Assembly (NCBI GenBank): GCA_002471195.1
Contig: DKPN01000006.1
Location: 1 to 64,000, forward strand
DNA from: Bacteroides sp. UBA7333
Lineage (GTDB): Bacteria > Bacteroidota > Bacteroidia > Bacteroidales > Bacteroidaceae
Length of the DNA: 64,000 nucleotides
Direction of reading: 5' to 3'
Shown here: one piece after another, positions 52,067 to 61,992 of the stretch
Position numbering within the stretch: position 1 is the stretch's first letter
How the letters are laid out: each line of letters starts with the position of its first letter
Position numbers and translations under genes: made by a program
Notes under the pieces: generated by a model
What the model was told of the DNA's origin: nothing
The model's input: only the letters and a program-made list of their open reading frames with translations
Databases searched by the model: none

Positions 52067-53008
52067 ATGGTTATGAAGAATTTGACTTTTATATTGAGTA
52101 CGATTATTATTATTTTTTGCAGTTGCAACGACAAAAGTAGCAAGATAACAACCGACACTCAAAAAGAGTCAAATTCGATACCTCTTTTTAACTTACCTGA
52201 AATACCGAGTCTTCTGGTTACACCCGAAGCGAGAGCCAATTACATAGTAAATCATTTCTGGGATAATGTAAACTTTTCAGATACTAACTTTATACAATAT
52301 CCTGAAGTTTTAGAACAAGCATGGGCAGATTATTGTGACATTTTAAACCATGTACCGTTGCAAGTTGCTCAAGAGTCTTTATTCCAAACAATAACGAGCA
52401 TCAATCAAGAAAAAAAGGTGTTTCATCATGTCACAGAATTGGCCGATAAGTATCTTTATCACCCCAATTCTCCTATGCGCAATGAAGAATTTTATATTCG
52501 GGTGTTGGAAGCAATGATTGCCTCTCCATTGCTCAACGAAACAGAGAAAATAAAACCGAATGCGCGACTTGAACTAGCACAAAAAAATCGTAAAGGAACA
52601 AAAGCAAACGATTTCATTTATACGCTAAAAAGCGGCAATAAAAAGACTTTATATCAAACAGAAGCTCCTTTTCTTTTATTATTCATCAACAATCCTGGAT
52701 GTGAAGCTTGTAGGGAGTATATTGCGTCAATCGAAAGTTCATTTATCATCAACGATTTTATAGACAAAAAGCAGATTAAAGTATTATCGTTTTATCCCGA
52801 CGAAGATATCCATGAATGGAATACTCATTATAATGAATACTCACCTCGATGGATAAATGGTTATGATGAAAAACAGATGGTTCAAAATAGGAATATATAC
52901 GATTTAAGAGCCATTCCTACCCTTTATTTATTAGATAAAAATAAAACTGTATTATTAAAAGATGCCCCGATCGATTCAATAGAACAATATCTGATCAGTC
53001 TAAAATAA
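52067..53008 (+). CDS. DUF5106 thioredoxin-like lipoprotein
   Basis: A 313-residue lipoprotein (lipobox near FCSCND; start 52067 or 52073). The DUF5106 region (about 45-180) is followed by a thioredoxin-like domain with the redox pair in NNPGCEACREYI and cis-Pro in LRAIPTLYLLD. It is predicted periplasmic and outer-membrane anchored, perhaps redox active. It abuts the rprX stop codon, so it is co-transcribed with the two-component system. Confidence 0.88.
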   Translation: MVMKNLTFILSTIIIIFCSCNDKSSKITTDTQKESNSIPLFNLPEIPSLLVTPEARANYIVNHFWDNVNFSDTNFIQYPEVLEQAWADYCDILNHVPLQVAQESLFQTITSINQEKKVFHHVTELADKYLYHPNSPMRNEEFYIRVLEAMIASPLLNETEKIKPNARLELAQKNRKGTKANDFIYTLKSGNKKTLYQTEAPFLLLFINNPGCEACREYIASIESSFIINDFIDKKQIKVLSFYPDEDIHEWNTHYNEYSPRWINGYDEKQMVQNRNIYDLRAIPTLYLLDKNKTVLLKDAPIDSIEQYLISLK

Positions 53009-53046
53009 TTTTCTTATATTATTTCAATAATTTCTATTTTCTTTTC

Positions 53047-53054
53047 TATCTTTG
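53047..53054 (+). promoter_or_regulatory. -7 element of the B12 operon
   Basis: TATCTTTG just before the riboswitch; the transcript would begin near 53061. Confidence 0.55.
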
Positions 53055-53060
53055 CCACGT

Positions 53061-53245
53061 ATTGGTTTGCTTACACCTCTTTATCAAGGGGATGCAATTA
53101 AAAGGGAATCAGGTGTAACTCCTGAACAGTCCCGCTGCTGTAAGTTCCTAACAAAGGTTATTGATACAACTACTCATTGCCACTGATGTTATATCATCGG
53201 GAAGGCTGTCGATAACCGGAACAAGTCAGAAGACCTGCCATACGA
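53061..53245 (+). ncRNA. Cobalamin riboswitch
   Basis: The sequence shows the conserved B12-riboswitch blocks in order: AAAAGGGAATCAGGTG, the B12 box-like CAGTCCCGCTGCTGTAAG, GCCACTG, GGGAAGGCTGTCGATAA and the closing GTCAGAAGACCTGCC. It precedes a BtuB-type receptor, as in other Bacteroidetes. Binding of cobalamin is expected to reduce expression of btuBGH. Confidence 0.95.
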
Positions 53246-53371
53246 TTTTTTTCATTGCTTTCGAGGAAAAAGCGTTGAATCTAATGAACGGAAATTCTAC
53301 TCATTCCACATCATTTCATTCATCACTACAACTATTTGAAAGTAGATTTTATAAATAAACTCTGCCAAGTT

Positions 53372-53408
53372 TATTTTTGTGTTCGGTCGAAGTGATTCGT
53401 CCGAACAC
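53372..53408 (+). promoter_or_regulatory. Hairpin and possible second promoter before btuB
   Basis: GTGTTCGG-t-CGAA-gtga-TTCG-t-CCGAACAC (53379-53408) is a 12-bp stem with one T-T mismatch, 31 bp before btuB. TATTTTTG at 53372-53379 overlaps its left edge and matches a -7 element. It may be the riboswitch expression platform or an independent promoter. Confidence 0.5.
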
Positions 53409-53438
53409 TTAAAACAGTAATCTTCTAAATAGAAATAG

Positions 53439-55466
53439 ATGAAGTATAGCATCTTCAGACATCGGATATTAATAGTATTGTTGGCATTAATGATGCCTAT
53501 GATAGGGATAAATGGCCAATCGTTGTTGGACACGACACGCGTATATGACATACCCGAAGTAGTTGTAATTCAAGATGCAAATGCAAAAGAGCTTCGCTCA
53601 TCAACCCCACTACAAAGTTTTACCCGCAAAGAGCTGGATAAAATGCAAGCGCTACAATTGTCTGATGCAGTTAAACATTTTGCCGGTGTAAGCGTAAAAG
53701 ACTATGGAGGCATTGGAGGATTAAAAACAGTATCGGTAAGGAGCTTGGGTGCGGAGCACACTTCAGTGGGATATGATGGTATTGTAATAAGCAACGGACA
53801 AACGGGACAGATTGATATTGGAAAATTCTCTTTAGAAAACGTGGATCGATTAACGTTGGCAAACGGACAAAGCGACAATATATTTCAGTCGGCACGTTTT
53901 TTTGCTTCGGCAGGTATATTAAATATACAAACGATTGTTCCTCAATTCAAAGAAAACGAGCGTTTTCGCACCACGGCTCTATTTAAAACAGGTTCATGGG
54001 GTTTGATTAATCCGGCTTTATGGTTAGATTATCATCTATCCAAAAAATGGATTTTGTCGATCAATGGCGAATGGATGTCGGCAAAAGGAAGATATCCTTA
54101 TACATTATATTATGGTGAAGATGAGGTATCGTCGAGCAAAGAAAAACGCAATAACACCGAAGTAAAATCGGGGCGTATAGAAGCAAGTGCTTATGCTCAA
54201 TTATCCGAAAAGGAGGAGTTACAAATAAAAACCTACTATTATGAGTCATCGCGAGGATTGCCCAATGCAACGACTTTCTATTATGATTTTTCGACACAGC
54301 ATTTGTGGGATAAAAACATTTTTGTACAGGCCAAATATAAGAAAGAATTTACCCCTAAATGGATATTTGAAACCTCGGGTAAATGGAATTGGAGTTACCA
54401 ACGCTATTTAGACCCAGACTATAAAAACATCGAAAAAAAACAAGACAATAAATACAAGCAGCACGATTATTATCTATCGGCAGTTGCTCTATATAAAGTT
54501 TTGTATAATTTATCGTTTTCGGCGACTTCGGATATCAATATTCAAACATTGGATGTTAATCAAAATAACTTTGCCAAGCCTCAACGCTATAGCTGGCTTA
54601 CAGCGATAGCCGGGAAGTATATAAATAATTGGATTACAGTATCGGCTTCGGGCTTATTGACCTTTGTCAACGAGCATACCGAAAAGGGAAAAAGCGGTAG
54701 CAACTATCGCAGGCTAACTCCTTTTGTAAGTGCCACCTTTCAGCCCATTGAAACCGAAGATTTACGATTCAGATTCTTTTATAAAGAGATATTTCGTTTG
54801 CCTAGTTTCAACGATCTATATTACGGACAGATAGGCAACACCAATCTATTGCCCGAAAAGGTGAGCCAATACAACATCGGTGTTACATATACAAAAGCAA
54901 TCGCAACATTTATTCCACATATCTCTCTCACGGCCGATGCGTACTACAATAAAGTGTATGATAAAATTGTGGCTACCCCCACTAAAAATCTCTTTATATG
55001 GAGTATGGTAAATTTGGGAAAAGTTGAAATAAAAGGGATTGATGTGACCGGCGCTATACAATTGCAACCTTTCGATAAAATAGGATTACGATTATCGGGC
55101 AATTATACTTACCAAAGAGCATTAGATATGACCGATCCTAATGGAAAGACCTATCGACATCAAATAGCCTATACACCTCGTGTTTCGGCATCGGGACAAG
55201 CTTCGTTGGAAACACCTTGGATAAACCTATCATACTCGTTGCTTTATTCGGGAAAAAGATATTGTCTAGGCCAGAACATTAGCGAAAACCGATTGCCTCG
55301 ATATACCGATCACAGCATTTCGGCATATCGCAACTTTAAAATATCAAAATGTCTTTTTACGGCCAATGTAGAGTGCCTTAATTTGCTCAACAAGAACTAT
55401 GAGATCGTAAAGAATTTTCCAATGCCGGGACGATCTTTTAGAGCCACAATAAAAGTTAGCTATTAA
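53439..55466 (+). CDS. btuB: TonB-dependent vitamin B12 receptor
   Basis: A 675-residue outer-membrane receptor with signal peptide (to about residue 26). The plug domain shows TPLQSFTRKELDKMQALQLS, KDYGGIGGLKTVSVRSLGAE and GQTGQIDIGKFSLENVDRL. A 22-strand-type barrel ends in Tyr (RATIKVSY). The preceding cobalamin riboswitch and the following BtuG/BtuH-type lipoproteins identify the substrate as B12 or a corrinoid. It is energised by TonB encoded elsewhere. Confidence 0.92.
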   Translation: MKYSIFRHRILIVLLALMMPMIGINGQSLLDTTRVYDIPEVVVIQDANAKELRSSTPLQSFTRKELDKMQALQLSDAVKHFAGVSVKDYGGIGGLKTVSVRSLGAEHTSVGYDGIVISNGQTGQIDIGKFSLENVDRLTLANGQSDNIFQSARFFASAGILNIQTIVPQFKENERFRTTALFKTGSWGLINPALWLDYHLSKKWILSINGEWMSAKGRYPYTLYYGEDEVSSSKEKRNNTEVKSGRIEASAYAQLSEKEELQIKTYYYESSRGLPNATTFYYDFSTQHLWDKNIFVQAKYKKEFTPKWIFETSGKWNWSYQRYLDPDYKNIEKKQDNKYKQHDYYLSAVALYKVLYNLSFSATSDINIQTLDVNQNNFAKPQRYSWLTAIAGKYINNWITVSASGLLTFVNEHTEKGKSGSNYRRLTPFVSATFQPIETEDLRFRFFYKEIFRLPSFNDLYYGQIGNTNLLPEKVSQYNIGVTYTKAIATFIPHISLTADAYYNKVYDKIVATPTKNLFIWSMVNLGKVEIKGIDVTGAIQLQPFDKIGLRLSGNYTYQRALDMTDPNGKTYRHQIAYTPRVSASGQASLETPWINLSYSLLYSGKRYCLGQNISENRLPRYTDHSISAYRNFKISKCLFTANVECLNLLNKNYEIVKNFPMPGRSFRATIKVSY

Positions 55467-55472
55467 AAAACA

Positions 55473-57464
55473 ATGACGAATATTAAATTATCAACTCATA
55501 TTTTATTCATTTGCTCAATTCTTCTTCTATGGGGATGCGATGACATGTATGATCAGCCGTTATCACCGTCGGGAGGAATCGTTGGCGAAGAGAATACGTC
55601 CGAAATGTATGTACTATGCGAAGGATTATTCAACCAAAACAACAGTACTTTGGTACGGCATACCTTTACTGATAACCGAACAATACACAATTATTTTTCG
55701 ACTATCAACAAAAGAGGATTAGGCGATACAGCCAATGATATGGCCATGTATGGCAGCAAAATATATGTGGTGGTCAATGTATCAAGTCAGATAGAAGTAA
55801 TCGATTTTAAAACAGGGAAGGTGATAAAGCAAATTCCTTTATTACAAGAGAATGGCAGCTCTCGACAACCGCGTAGCATCGCTTTCCACCATAATAAGGC
55901 ATACGTCAGTTGTTACGATGGCACCATTGCCCGTATCGATACTGTCTCTTTATCGATAGATGCTACGGCACAAGCGGGGCGTAATCCTGATGGTATCTGT
56001 GTGCAAAACAACAAGTTGTACGTATCAAATTCGGGTGGATTGGATATCGGTAGCATTGGACCTGACAATCGCGTAAGTGTATTCGATTTATCGTCATTCA
56101 AAAAGATAAAAGATATCATAGTAGGCTATAACCCCGGAAAAATAATGGCCGCCCATAACCATACAGTATTAGTTAGTTGCAGAGGAAAGCAAATAGAAGA
56201 TGGAGTTTATCAATTGAGCGAGATAGATACATGGAGCGATGAAGTAAACTATACATTTAGCGAAAATGCACTTAATTTTGCCATTAATGATGAGTTGATT
56301 TATTTGTACGACTATCAATACAGTAGCCATAAAAGTTCATTCAAAGTAATCAATCAACGCACTCGACAAGTGGTAACCGATCAATTCATTACCGATGATA
56401 CAAATATTACCACACCCTACGGGCTTTTTGTTAATCCATTCAATGGCAATGTATATATCACCGATGCCTATAGCTATAATGTAAAAGGCGATGTGCTTTG
56501 TTTTAGTCCGCAAGGCAAACTACAATACCGTATCAACAATATCGGAATGAATCCCAACACGATAATATTCAGCGACAAATCATCACAAAGCATGATCGAT
56601 CCTGATACTGATGATAAAGACAGCCCCAATGCCTTTGCCAATCGCGTTGTAGAGTATCGTCCAGCACCCGGACAATATATGAATACTACTACAACTGCCT
56701 ATAAAGAGGGATTTAATGCTACCGACGTATTAAATTATGCAACACAACGCATTAAAGATAAATATCTTATTTCGTTAGGAGCCTTTGGAGGATATATTAC
56801 ATTAGGTTTTCACCAGCCTATCTTAAACATGGAAGGTGAATACGATTTTAAAATATATGGCAATGCCTCATACAATATGTATGGCACAGCAACAGGTGCA
56901 TTGGGTGGCAGTGCCGAACCGGGTATTGTGATGGTATCGAGAGATAGTAATGAAAATGGCATGCCCGATGACGAATGGTTTGAATTGGCCGGCAGCGAAT
57001 ATGGTACTCAAAATGAGATACGCGATTACGAAATCACTTATCATCATCCCAATGAACCCTTTTCAGATATTACTTGGAGCGATAACAGAGGAGAGTCAGG
57101 AGTTATCAGACGCAATACCTTTCACACACAGTCCTCTTATTATCCACAATGGATAGAAGAAGCAGAGATGACCTTCAGAGGCACACGTTTGAAAGATAAC
57201 GCATTGGATGAAAATGGTATTTGGGTAGCTTACTGTTATGCATGGGGATATGCCGACAACCATCCCAACAATACCGAAATGTCGAAATTTAAAATAGACT
57301 GGGCAGTCAATAAAAACGGTGAAAAAATAGATTTAGACAAGATTGATTTTGTACGTGTATATTCGGCCATCAATCAAGATGCCGGAAATATGGGAGAAAT
57401 ATCGACCGAAATCATGACAATAGAAAATTTACATTATAATGAATCATTAAAAACTACAAGATGA
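55473..57464 (+). CDS. btuG: BtuG-like B12-binding beta-propeller lipoprotein with extra C-terminal domain
   Basis: A 663-residue lipoprotein (lipobox LLLWGCDD). Residues 45-365 form a DUF5074-type beta-propeller (AMYGSKIYVVVNVSSQIEVI, NPDGICVQNNKLYVSNSGGL, NPFNGNVYITDAYSYNVKGD), as in BtuG, which caps BtuB at the cell surface and binds B12 very tightly. A second domain (about 390-655) holds an EF-hand-like loop DSNENGMPDDEW and resembles separate cell-surface proteins of other Bacteroidales. The fusion is unusual. It overlaps the next gene by ATGA. Confidence 0.88.
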   Translation: MTNIKLSTHILFICSILLLWGCDDMYDQPLSPSGGIVGEENTSEMYVLCEGLFNQNNSTLVRHTFTDNRTIHNYFSTINKRGLGDTANDMAMYGSKIYVVVNVSSQIEVIDFKTGKVIKQIPLLQENGSSRQPRSIAFHHNKAYVSCYDGTIARIDTVSLSIDATAQAGRNPDGICVQNNKLYVSNSGGLDIGSIGPDNRVSVFDLSSFKKIKDIIVGYNPGKIMAAHNHTVLVSCRGKQIEDGVYQLSEIDTWSDEVNYTFSENALNFAINDELIYLYDYQYSSHKSSFKVINQRTRQVVTDQFITDDTNITTPYGLFVNPFNGNVYITDAYSYNVKGDVLCFSPQGKLQYRINNIGMNPNTIIFSDKSSQSMIDPDTDDKDSPNAFANRVVEYRPAPGQYMNTTTTAYKEGFNATDVLNYATQRIKDKYLISLGAFGGYITLGFHQPILNMEGEYDFKIYGNASYNMYGTATGALGGSAEPGIVMVSRDSNENGMPDDEWFELAGSEYGTQNEIRDYEITYHHPNEPFSDITWSDNRGESGVIRRNTFHTQSSYYPQWIEEAEMTFRGTRLKDNALDENGIWVAYCYAWGYADNHPNNTEMSKFKIDWAVNKNGEKIDLDKIDFVRVYSAINQDAGNMGEISTEIMTIENLHYNESLKTTR

Positions 57465-58207
57465 AAAAACTATCATTTTTATTGCTAGCAACATTACTAA
57501 TTGTGTGTAGCTGTAGCGAAAACCATGACGAGGTAAAACTCGAAACCGTAACATCATTCACAAATCTTCTAAGCGAACCCGAAACTGAGTTTGTAGCGAC
57601 AGAAGGAACCACTGTAAACGAACATAGCAAACTGACAACTTTTGGCGATAATGCCAATATGTTGAAATGTGATCACTATTTTTCTGACTGGGGATTTGGT
57701 GGAGGTGTAACATGCACCAATAAGACCGATATTACGACTCCCGGTTATATTAACATCAGTGCCATTACTGCAAAAGGTAAAAATAGCAGTGTATATTTGA
57801 CCGTAAACAGTAGTGAATTTTCGCCGGCCATTATTGAAAATTTAAATCCTGATAAACAAGCTTTCAAAGGTGCTTGGATTACCAATGCTGTATATGCCTA
57901 TTTGGCCATCAAAGATGGTCAAGACGGATACTTAAATCAAACCCAATTTAAAGCAGGCGATTGGTTCAAATTAGAAGCAGTCGGCTATTCGGCAGATAAA
58001 ACAGAAATCGGAAAGGTAGAAATGTATCTAGCCGATTATCGCGATGGAAAAACCGAAATACTCAATACATGGAAATGGTTCGATTGGTCGGCCATTGCCA
58101 ATGCTGTATATATCGATTTCAAAATGACATCTACCGACAATGGAGAATATGGAATGAACACACCTGCATATTTCTGCATGGATGCAATCACGTTTGTCGA
58201 GAAATAA
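57461..58207 (+). CDS. btuH: BtuH-like DUF4465 B12-binding lipoprotein
   Basis: A 248-residue lipoprotein (lipobox LIVCSC). A DUF4465 domain fills residues 60-245, with SDWGFGGGVTCTN, AWITNAVYAYLAIKDG, WFKLEAVGYSAD and TPAYFCMDAITF. DUF4465 lipoproteins of gut Bacteroides (BtuH) bind cobamides at the surface. Its place as third gene after riboswitch-btuB-btuG supports the same job here. A terminator follows. Confidence 0.88.
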   Translation: MKKLSFLLLATLLIVCSCSENHDEVKLETVTSFTNLLSEPETEFVATEGTTVNEHSKLTTFGDNANMLKCDHYFSDWGFGGGVTCTNKTDITTPGYINISAITAKGKNSSVYLTVNSSEFSPAIIENLNPDKQAFKGAWITNAVYAYLAIKDGQDGYLNQTQFKAGDWFKLEAVGYSADKTEIGKVEMYLADYRDGKTEILNTWKWFDWSAIANAVYIDFKMTSTDNGEYGMNTPAYFCMDAITFVEK

Positions 58208-58225
58208 TTTATAGAATATAAGCAT

Positions 58226-58263
58226 AAAAAAGCGGTCTTAGTAAACACTTTGATCGCTTTTTT
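58226..58263 (+). terminator. Terminator of the btuBGH operon
   Basis: AAAAAAGCGGTC pairs with GATCGCTTTTTT (one G-T) across 14 bases; the T run follows the stem. Confidence 0.75.
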
Positions 58264-58266
58264 AGT

Positions 58267-58274
58267 TACATTTG
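58267..58274 (+). promoter_or_regulatory. -7 element of ABM gene
   Basis: TACATTTG, 29 bp before the ATG at 58304; it directly follows the btu terminator and supports the shorter start. Confidence 0.5.
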
Positions 58275-58303
58275 TTAGTGTAATAATTAAAACAAACATT
58301 AAT

Positions 58304-58579
58304 ATGATTAGAATCAACGTATTTATACAAGTTCCCGAAGCGCATCATGCTGAAGTATTAAAGATTGCACAAGAACTTGCAGCGAAATCAATTCTCGAAG
58401 TAGGATGTATTGCCTATGATGTTTTTAAAAGTTCTACACGTTTCGATGTATTGATGATATGCGAAACATGGAAAGATGAAGTGACATTGGAAGCACACGA
58501 AAACACTGAACTCTTTAAAACCAGTGTAACAAGAATGCAAAATTTGGCAGCCGTGAAATTAGAAAAGTTCAATTTCTAA
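58304..58579 (+). CDS. Antibiotic biosynthesis monooxygenase-fold protein
   Basis: About 91 residues from ATG 58304 (the open frame from 58250 begins in the terminator). It has the ABM dimeric alpha/beta-barrel pattern: INVFIQVPEAHHAEVLKIAQ, EVGCIAYDVFKSSTRFDVLM and ETWKDEVTLEAHENTELF. Such proteins act as small monooxygenases or isomerases, often on quinones. The substrate is unknown. Confidence 0.85.
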   Translation: MIRINVFIQVPEAHHAEVLKIAQELAAKSILEVGCIAYDVFKSSTRFDVLMICETWKDEVTLEAHENTELFKTSVTRMQNLAAVKLEKFNF

Positions 58580-58591
58580 AATATCGAAATA

Positions 58592-58626
58592 AAAATAGGT
58601 TCTACACTGTGCGTAGAACCTATTTT
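58592..58626 (+). terminator. Terminator after ABM gene
   Basis: AAAATAGGTTCTAC pairs perfectly with GTAGAACCTATTTT across 7 bases. The remaining gap to 58781 shows nothing. Confidence 0.85.
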
Positions 58627-58780
58627 TTATTACGGTAACCTCCATGTAGAAGTGCTGTGTTTTATGCGATAAACATCAAAAAAACATCCAATACTTCATT
58701 ACATTTATCATCATAAAAATCGATATTTATAATACAAAGATGATATCTCTATTTTCACGAATATAAATACATCGCTCTCT

Positions 58781-59524
58781 TTAGTTGACTTGTACAGTTG
58801 AGAAATAGGTTCGAAACAGCTTTTCAGCCTCGTGCAACTGTTCGGGAGTATTTTCTTTTACCTCCTTCAAACCATAAGGCCATTGCATCGATTCGTACTT
58901 GTGTACTCCCAATCGGTGATAGGGCAATATCTCTACTCGCTGAATCATTTTATAATCGGCAAAATGACGCCCTAACTCGCGAATATGCTCTTCGGAATTG
59001 CTATATCCGGGTACTAGAACATATCGCATCCAAAACGGGCGTTGATGCTGTTCGAGCCATTGTGCCGTATGAAGTGTCTGCTTATTGCTGAGCCCGGTGA
59101 GCTGTCGGTGATGTTCGTCCTTTATCTGCTTAACATCGAGTAATACCAAATCGGTAAGTTGCAATAGTTGCTCTACATATTTATTCCAAACACTCCCATT
59201 CGTATCAAGACAGATGTTTATCCCCTCTTGATGAAGACGCTCAAAAAGCGGGATCAATGCCTTTGCCTGTAAGGTAGGTTCGCCCCCCGAAAAGGTGATA
59301 CCTCCTTTTTTTCCGAAGAAAGGTTTCTGACTAACGGCCATTCGCACAATCTCTTCCAAATCTGTTTCTACCCCACCCTTACAATCAATGGTATCGGGAT
59401 TGGCACAATACAGACATTTAAAATTGCAACCTTGAAGAAAAACGACGAGCCTTAAACCAGGCCCGTCGAATGTTCCCATACTTTCGTATGAGTGTATATT
59501 TACTGTATATAAGTTTTCATTCAT
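58781..59524 (-). CDS. pflA: Pyruvate formate-lyase activating enzyme
   Basis: A 247-residue radical-SAM activase. The iron-sulfur cluster motif is GCNFKCLYCANPDT (C-x3-C-x2-C). It is preceded by SYESMGTFDGPGLRLVVFLQ, followed by GGITFSGGEPTLQ and later LDVKQIKDEHHRQL. It generates the glycyl radical on PflB, whose gene is 4 bp upstream in the same operon. Confidence 0.95.
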   Translation of the reverse strand: MNENLYTVNIHSYESMGTFDGPGLRLVVFLQGCNFKCLYCANPDTIDCKGGVETDLEEIVRMAVSQKPFFGKKGGITFSGGEPTLQAKALIPLFERLHQEGINICLDTNGSVWNKYVEQLLQLTDLVLLDVKQIKDEHHRQLTGLSNKQTLHTAQWLEQHQRPFWMRYVLVPGYSNSEEHIRELGRHFADYKMIQRVEILPYHRLGVHKYESMQWPYGLKEVKENTPEQLHEAEKLFRTYFSTVQVN

Positions 59525-59528
59525 CCTA

Positions 59529-61757
59529 TTACATACGTTCGTGGAAACTACGTGAAATCACCTCGAGTTGATGCTCGCGACTTAAACGAATAAAGTTGAC
59601 AGCATAACCCGAAACACGTATGGTTAGTTGTGGATAGTTTTCGGGATGTTCCATAGCATCTTCTAACATAGCACGATTCAACACGTTTACATTTAAATGA
59701 TGCGCACCTTTTGTGAAATATCCATCCATCATAGTCACCAGATTTTCGATACGATCTTGGGCTGTAGCACCCAGCGATTTGGGAACGATAGAAAAAGTAT
59801 TACTGATACCATCTTGCGAATCGCGGTAACGAAGTTTTGCTACCGAGCTTAAAGAAGCAATTGCACCATTCTTATCGCGTCCGTGCATTGGGTTGGCACC
59901 CGGAGCAAAAGCAACACCTTTGGCACGTCCATCAGGAGTAGCACCCGTTTTTTTACCATACATCACATTCGATGTAATGGTCAGAAGAGATAATGTAGGA
60001 CGAGCATTTTTGTAAATAGGTAGTTTCTTCAACTCTTCGCTAAAGAAGTAGACCAAATCCACACCCAAATGATCGACTTTATCATTATCATTTCCAAAAC
60101 AAGGATATTCGCCAATGGTTTCGAAACCTTCGGTCAAACCAATATCATTACGCTTTGCTTTGACAGTAGCATATTTAATAGCCGAGAGTGAATCTATAGC
60201 AATAGATAAACCGGCTACACCATACGCCAAATTGATATGAGGATTGGTATCCACCAAAGCCATTTGAGCCTTTTCATAATAATATTTATCGTGCATATAA
60301 TGAATAATGTTCATGGCATCGTTGTATACACGAGCAATTTCAATCATCACCTTCTTATAATTGGTCATTACCTCTTCGAATTTCAGCGTATCGCCCGATA
60401 ATATCGGAATACCTTCGATTACTACCGTACCTGTGTTTTCGCAACGGCCGCCATTGATAGCCAAAAGCAAGGCTTTTGCTAAATTGCATCGAGCACCAAA
60501 AAACTGAATTTGCTTGCCAATTTCTTGATACGATACACAACAAGCAATACCATAATCATCGGATTGACGAACCTCGCGCATTAAGTCATCGTTTTCGTAC
60601 TGCACAGAAGAGGTGTCGATAGAGACTTTCGCACAGAATTCTTTGAATCCTTCGGGTAGATCTGCACTCCAAAGCACTGTCATATTAGGCTCCGGAGAAG
60701 GACCCAGATTGTATAACGTTTGTAAAAAACGGAAAGATGTCTTGGTTACTTTTGTTCTCCCATCATTGAAACGTCCACCAATCGATTCAGTGACCCATGT
60801 AGGATCGCCTGCAAAAATATCATTGTAAGATTGCATACGAAGATGACGCACCATACGCAACTTAATAACAAATTGATCGATTAGCTCTTGCGCAAACATT
60901 TCATCGATAATGCCGTGTTTCAAATCATACTCTATATAAATATCTAGGAAAGAAGAGACATTGCCCAGCGACATAGCTGCACCGTCTTGTTCTTTAATAG
61001 CAGACAGGTATGCCATATACACCCATTGAACAGCTTCTTGAGCACTTGTAGCCGGACGACTTAGATCTAATCCGTAATACTCGCCCATCACTTTCATATC
61101 TTTCAATGCTTTTATCTGTTCGGCAACCTCCTCACGCAAACGAATACGGTCATCGGTCATCGGACCATTCAATGTTTTCAAGTCTGCTTTTTTAGCATCG
61201 ATCAATCGGTCGATACCATAAAGCGCCAAACGACGATAATCGCCAATAATACGTCCACGAGCATAATTATCGGGTAGACCTGTCAAGAAACCTAATGAAC
61301 GAAACGAACGAATTTCATCAGTATAAACATCAAATACCCCATCGTTATGCGTTTTACGATAATGAGTAAAAATATCTTTTACTTTCTGATCCACATCTAC
61401 CCCATTCTCCTTACATGCTTTCGCTACTACATTGATACCACCAAACGGCTTAATGGCACGACGCAATAATTCGTCGGTTTGCAAACCCACGATTAATTCG
61501 TTTTCTTTATCAATGTATCCGGCTTTATGAGAAATAATAGTAGAAACAGTTTCAGAATCGAGTGAACGCACACCATTATTTTCGCGCTCCTCTTTGAGAG
61601 CTTCAAGGCATTTATTCCATATTAGAAGCGTACGGTTCGTAGGGCCTTGCAAGAAAGATGCATCCCCTTCGTAGGGAGTAATATTGTTACTTACAAAATC
61701 GCGCACGTTAATATCGTTGCTCCAAAGACCATTTTTAAAATCTATAACGGTTTTCAT
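59529..61757 (-). CDS. pflB: Formate C-acetyltransferase (pyruvate formate-lyase)
   Basis: A 742-residue glycyl radical enzyme. The active-site cysteines are C406 and C407 (YGIACCVSYQ). The radical glycine is G717 (RVSGYAVNF). It converts pyruvate and CoA to formate and acetyl-CoA under anaerobiosis, confirming a fermentative life style. It is followed at once by its activase. An imperfect minus-strand -7 element (TAACTTTA) lies near 61802-61809. Confidence 0.96.
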   Translation of the reverse strand: MKTVIDFKNGLWSNDINVRDFVSNNITPYEGDASFLQGPTNRTLLIWNKCLEALKEERENNGVRSLDSETVSTIISHKAGYIDKENELIVGLQTDELLRRAIKPFGGINVVAKACKENGVDVDQKVKDIFTHYRKTHNDGVFDVYTDEIRSFRSLGFLTGLPDNYARGRIIGDYRRLALYGIDRLIDAKKADLKTLNGPMTDDRIRLREEVAEQIKALKDMKVMGEYYGLDLSRPATSAQEAVQWVYMAYLSAIKEQDGAAMSLGNVSSFLDIYIEYDLKHGIIDEMFAQELIDQFVIKLRMVRHLRMQSYNDIFAGDPTWVTESIGGRFNDGRTKVTKTSFRFLQTLYNLGPSPEPNMTVLWSADLPEGFKEFCAKVSIDTSSVQYENDDLMREVRQSDDYGIACCVSYQEIGKQIQFFGARCNLAKALLLAINGGRCENTGTVVIEGIPILSGDTLKFEEVMTNYKKVMIEIARVYNDAMNIIHYMHDKYYYEKAQMALVDTNPHINLAYGVAGLSIAIDSLSAIKYATVKAKRNDIGLTEGFETIGEYPCFGNDNDKVDHLGVDLVYFFSEELKKLPIYKNARPTLSLLTITSNVMYGKKTGATPDGRAKGVAFAPGANPMHGRDKNGAIASLSSVAKLRYRDSQDGISNTFSIVPKSLGATAQDRIENLVTMMDGYFTKGAHHLNVNVLNRAMLEDAMEHPENYPQLTIRVSGYAVNFIRLSREHQLEVISRSFHERM

Positions 61758-61923
61758 ATAAAGATTAATTAAATGAGAATACTATCTTCTTAAGAGCACG
61801 TAAAGTTAGTACCATTTTCTCGAAAACCTTTATAAAAAGGCCATTTATATACTTAAGAAATTCAAAATACCCATCAGTAGGTATTAAAATCGAAGTAAAT
61901 AATAAACTTTTTTTGTTTAGCTA

Positions 61924-61953
61924 TTGCATAATTAAAAAAGTTATGTACCTTTG
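61924..61953 (+). promoter_or_regulatory. Promoter of tRNA-Ser
   Basis: TTG at 61924-61926 and TACCTTTG at 61946-61953 are 19 bp apart, 40 bp before the tRNA. Confidence 0.6.
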
Positions 61954-61992
61954 CAACGCTTTTAACGAAAAGCACTTCTGGAAAGGAGTTTT

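Noticed and set aside
53161..53358. 65-codon frame overlapping the riboswitch
   Set aside because: Most of it is structured riboswitch RNA; no start signal.
58250..58303. Upstream extension of the ABM protein
   Set aside because: It begins within the btu terminator and before the -7 element.
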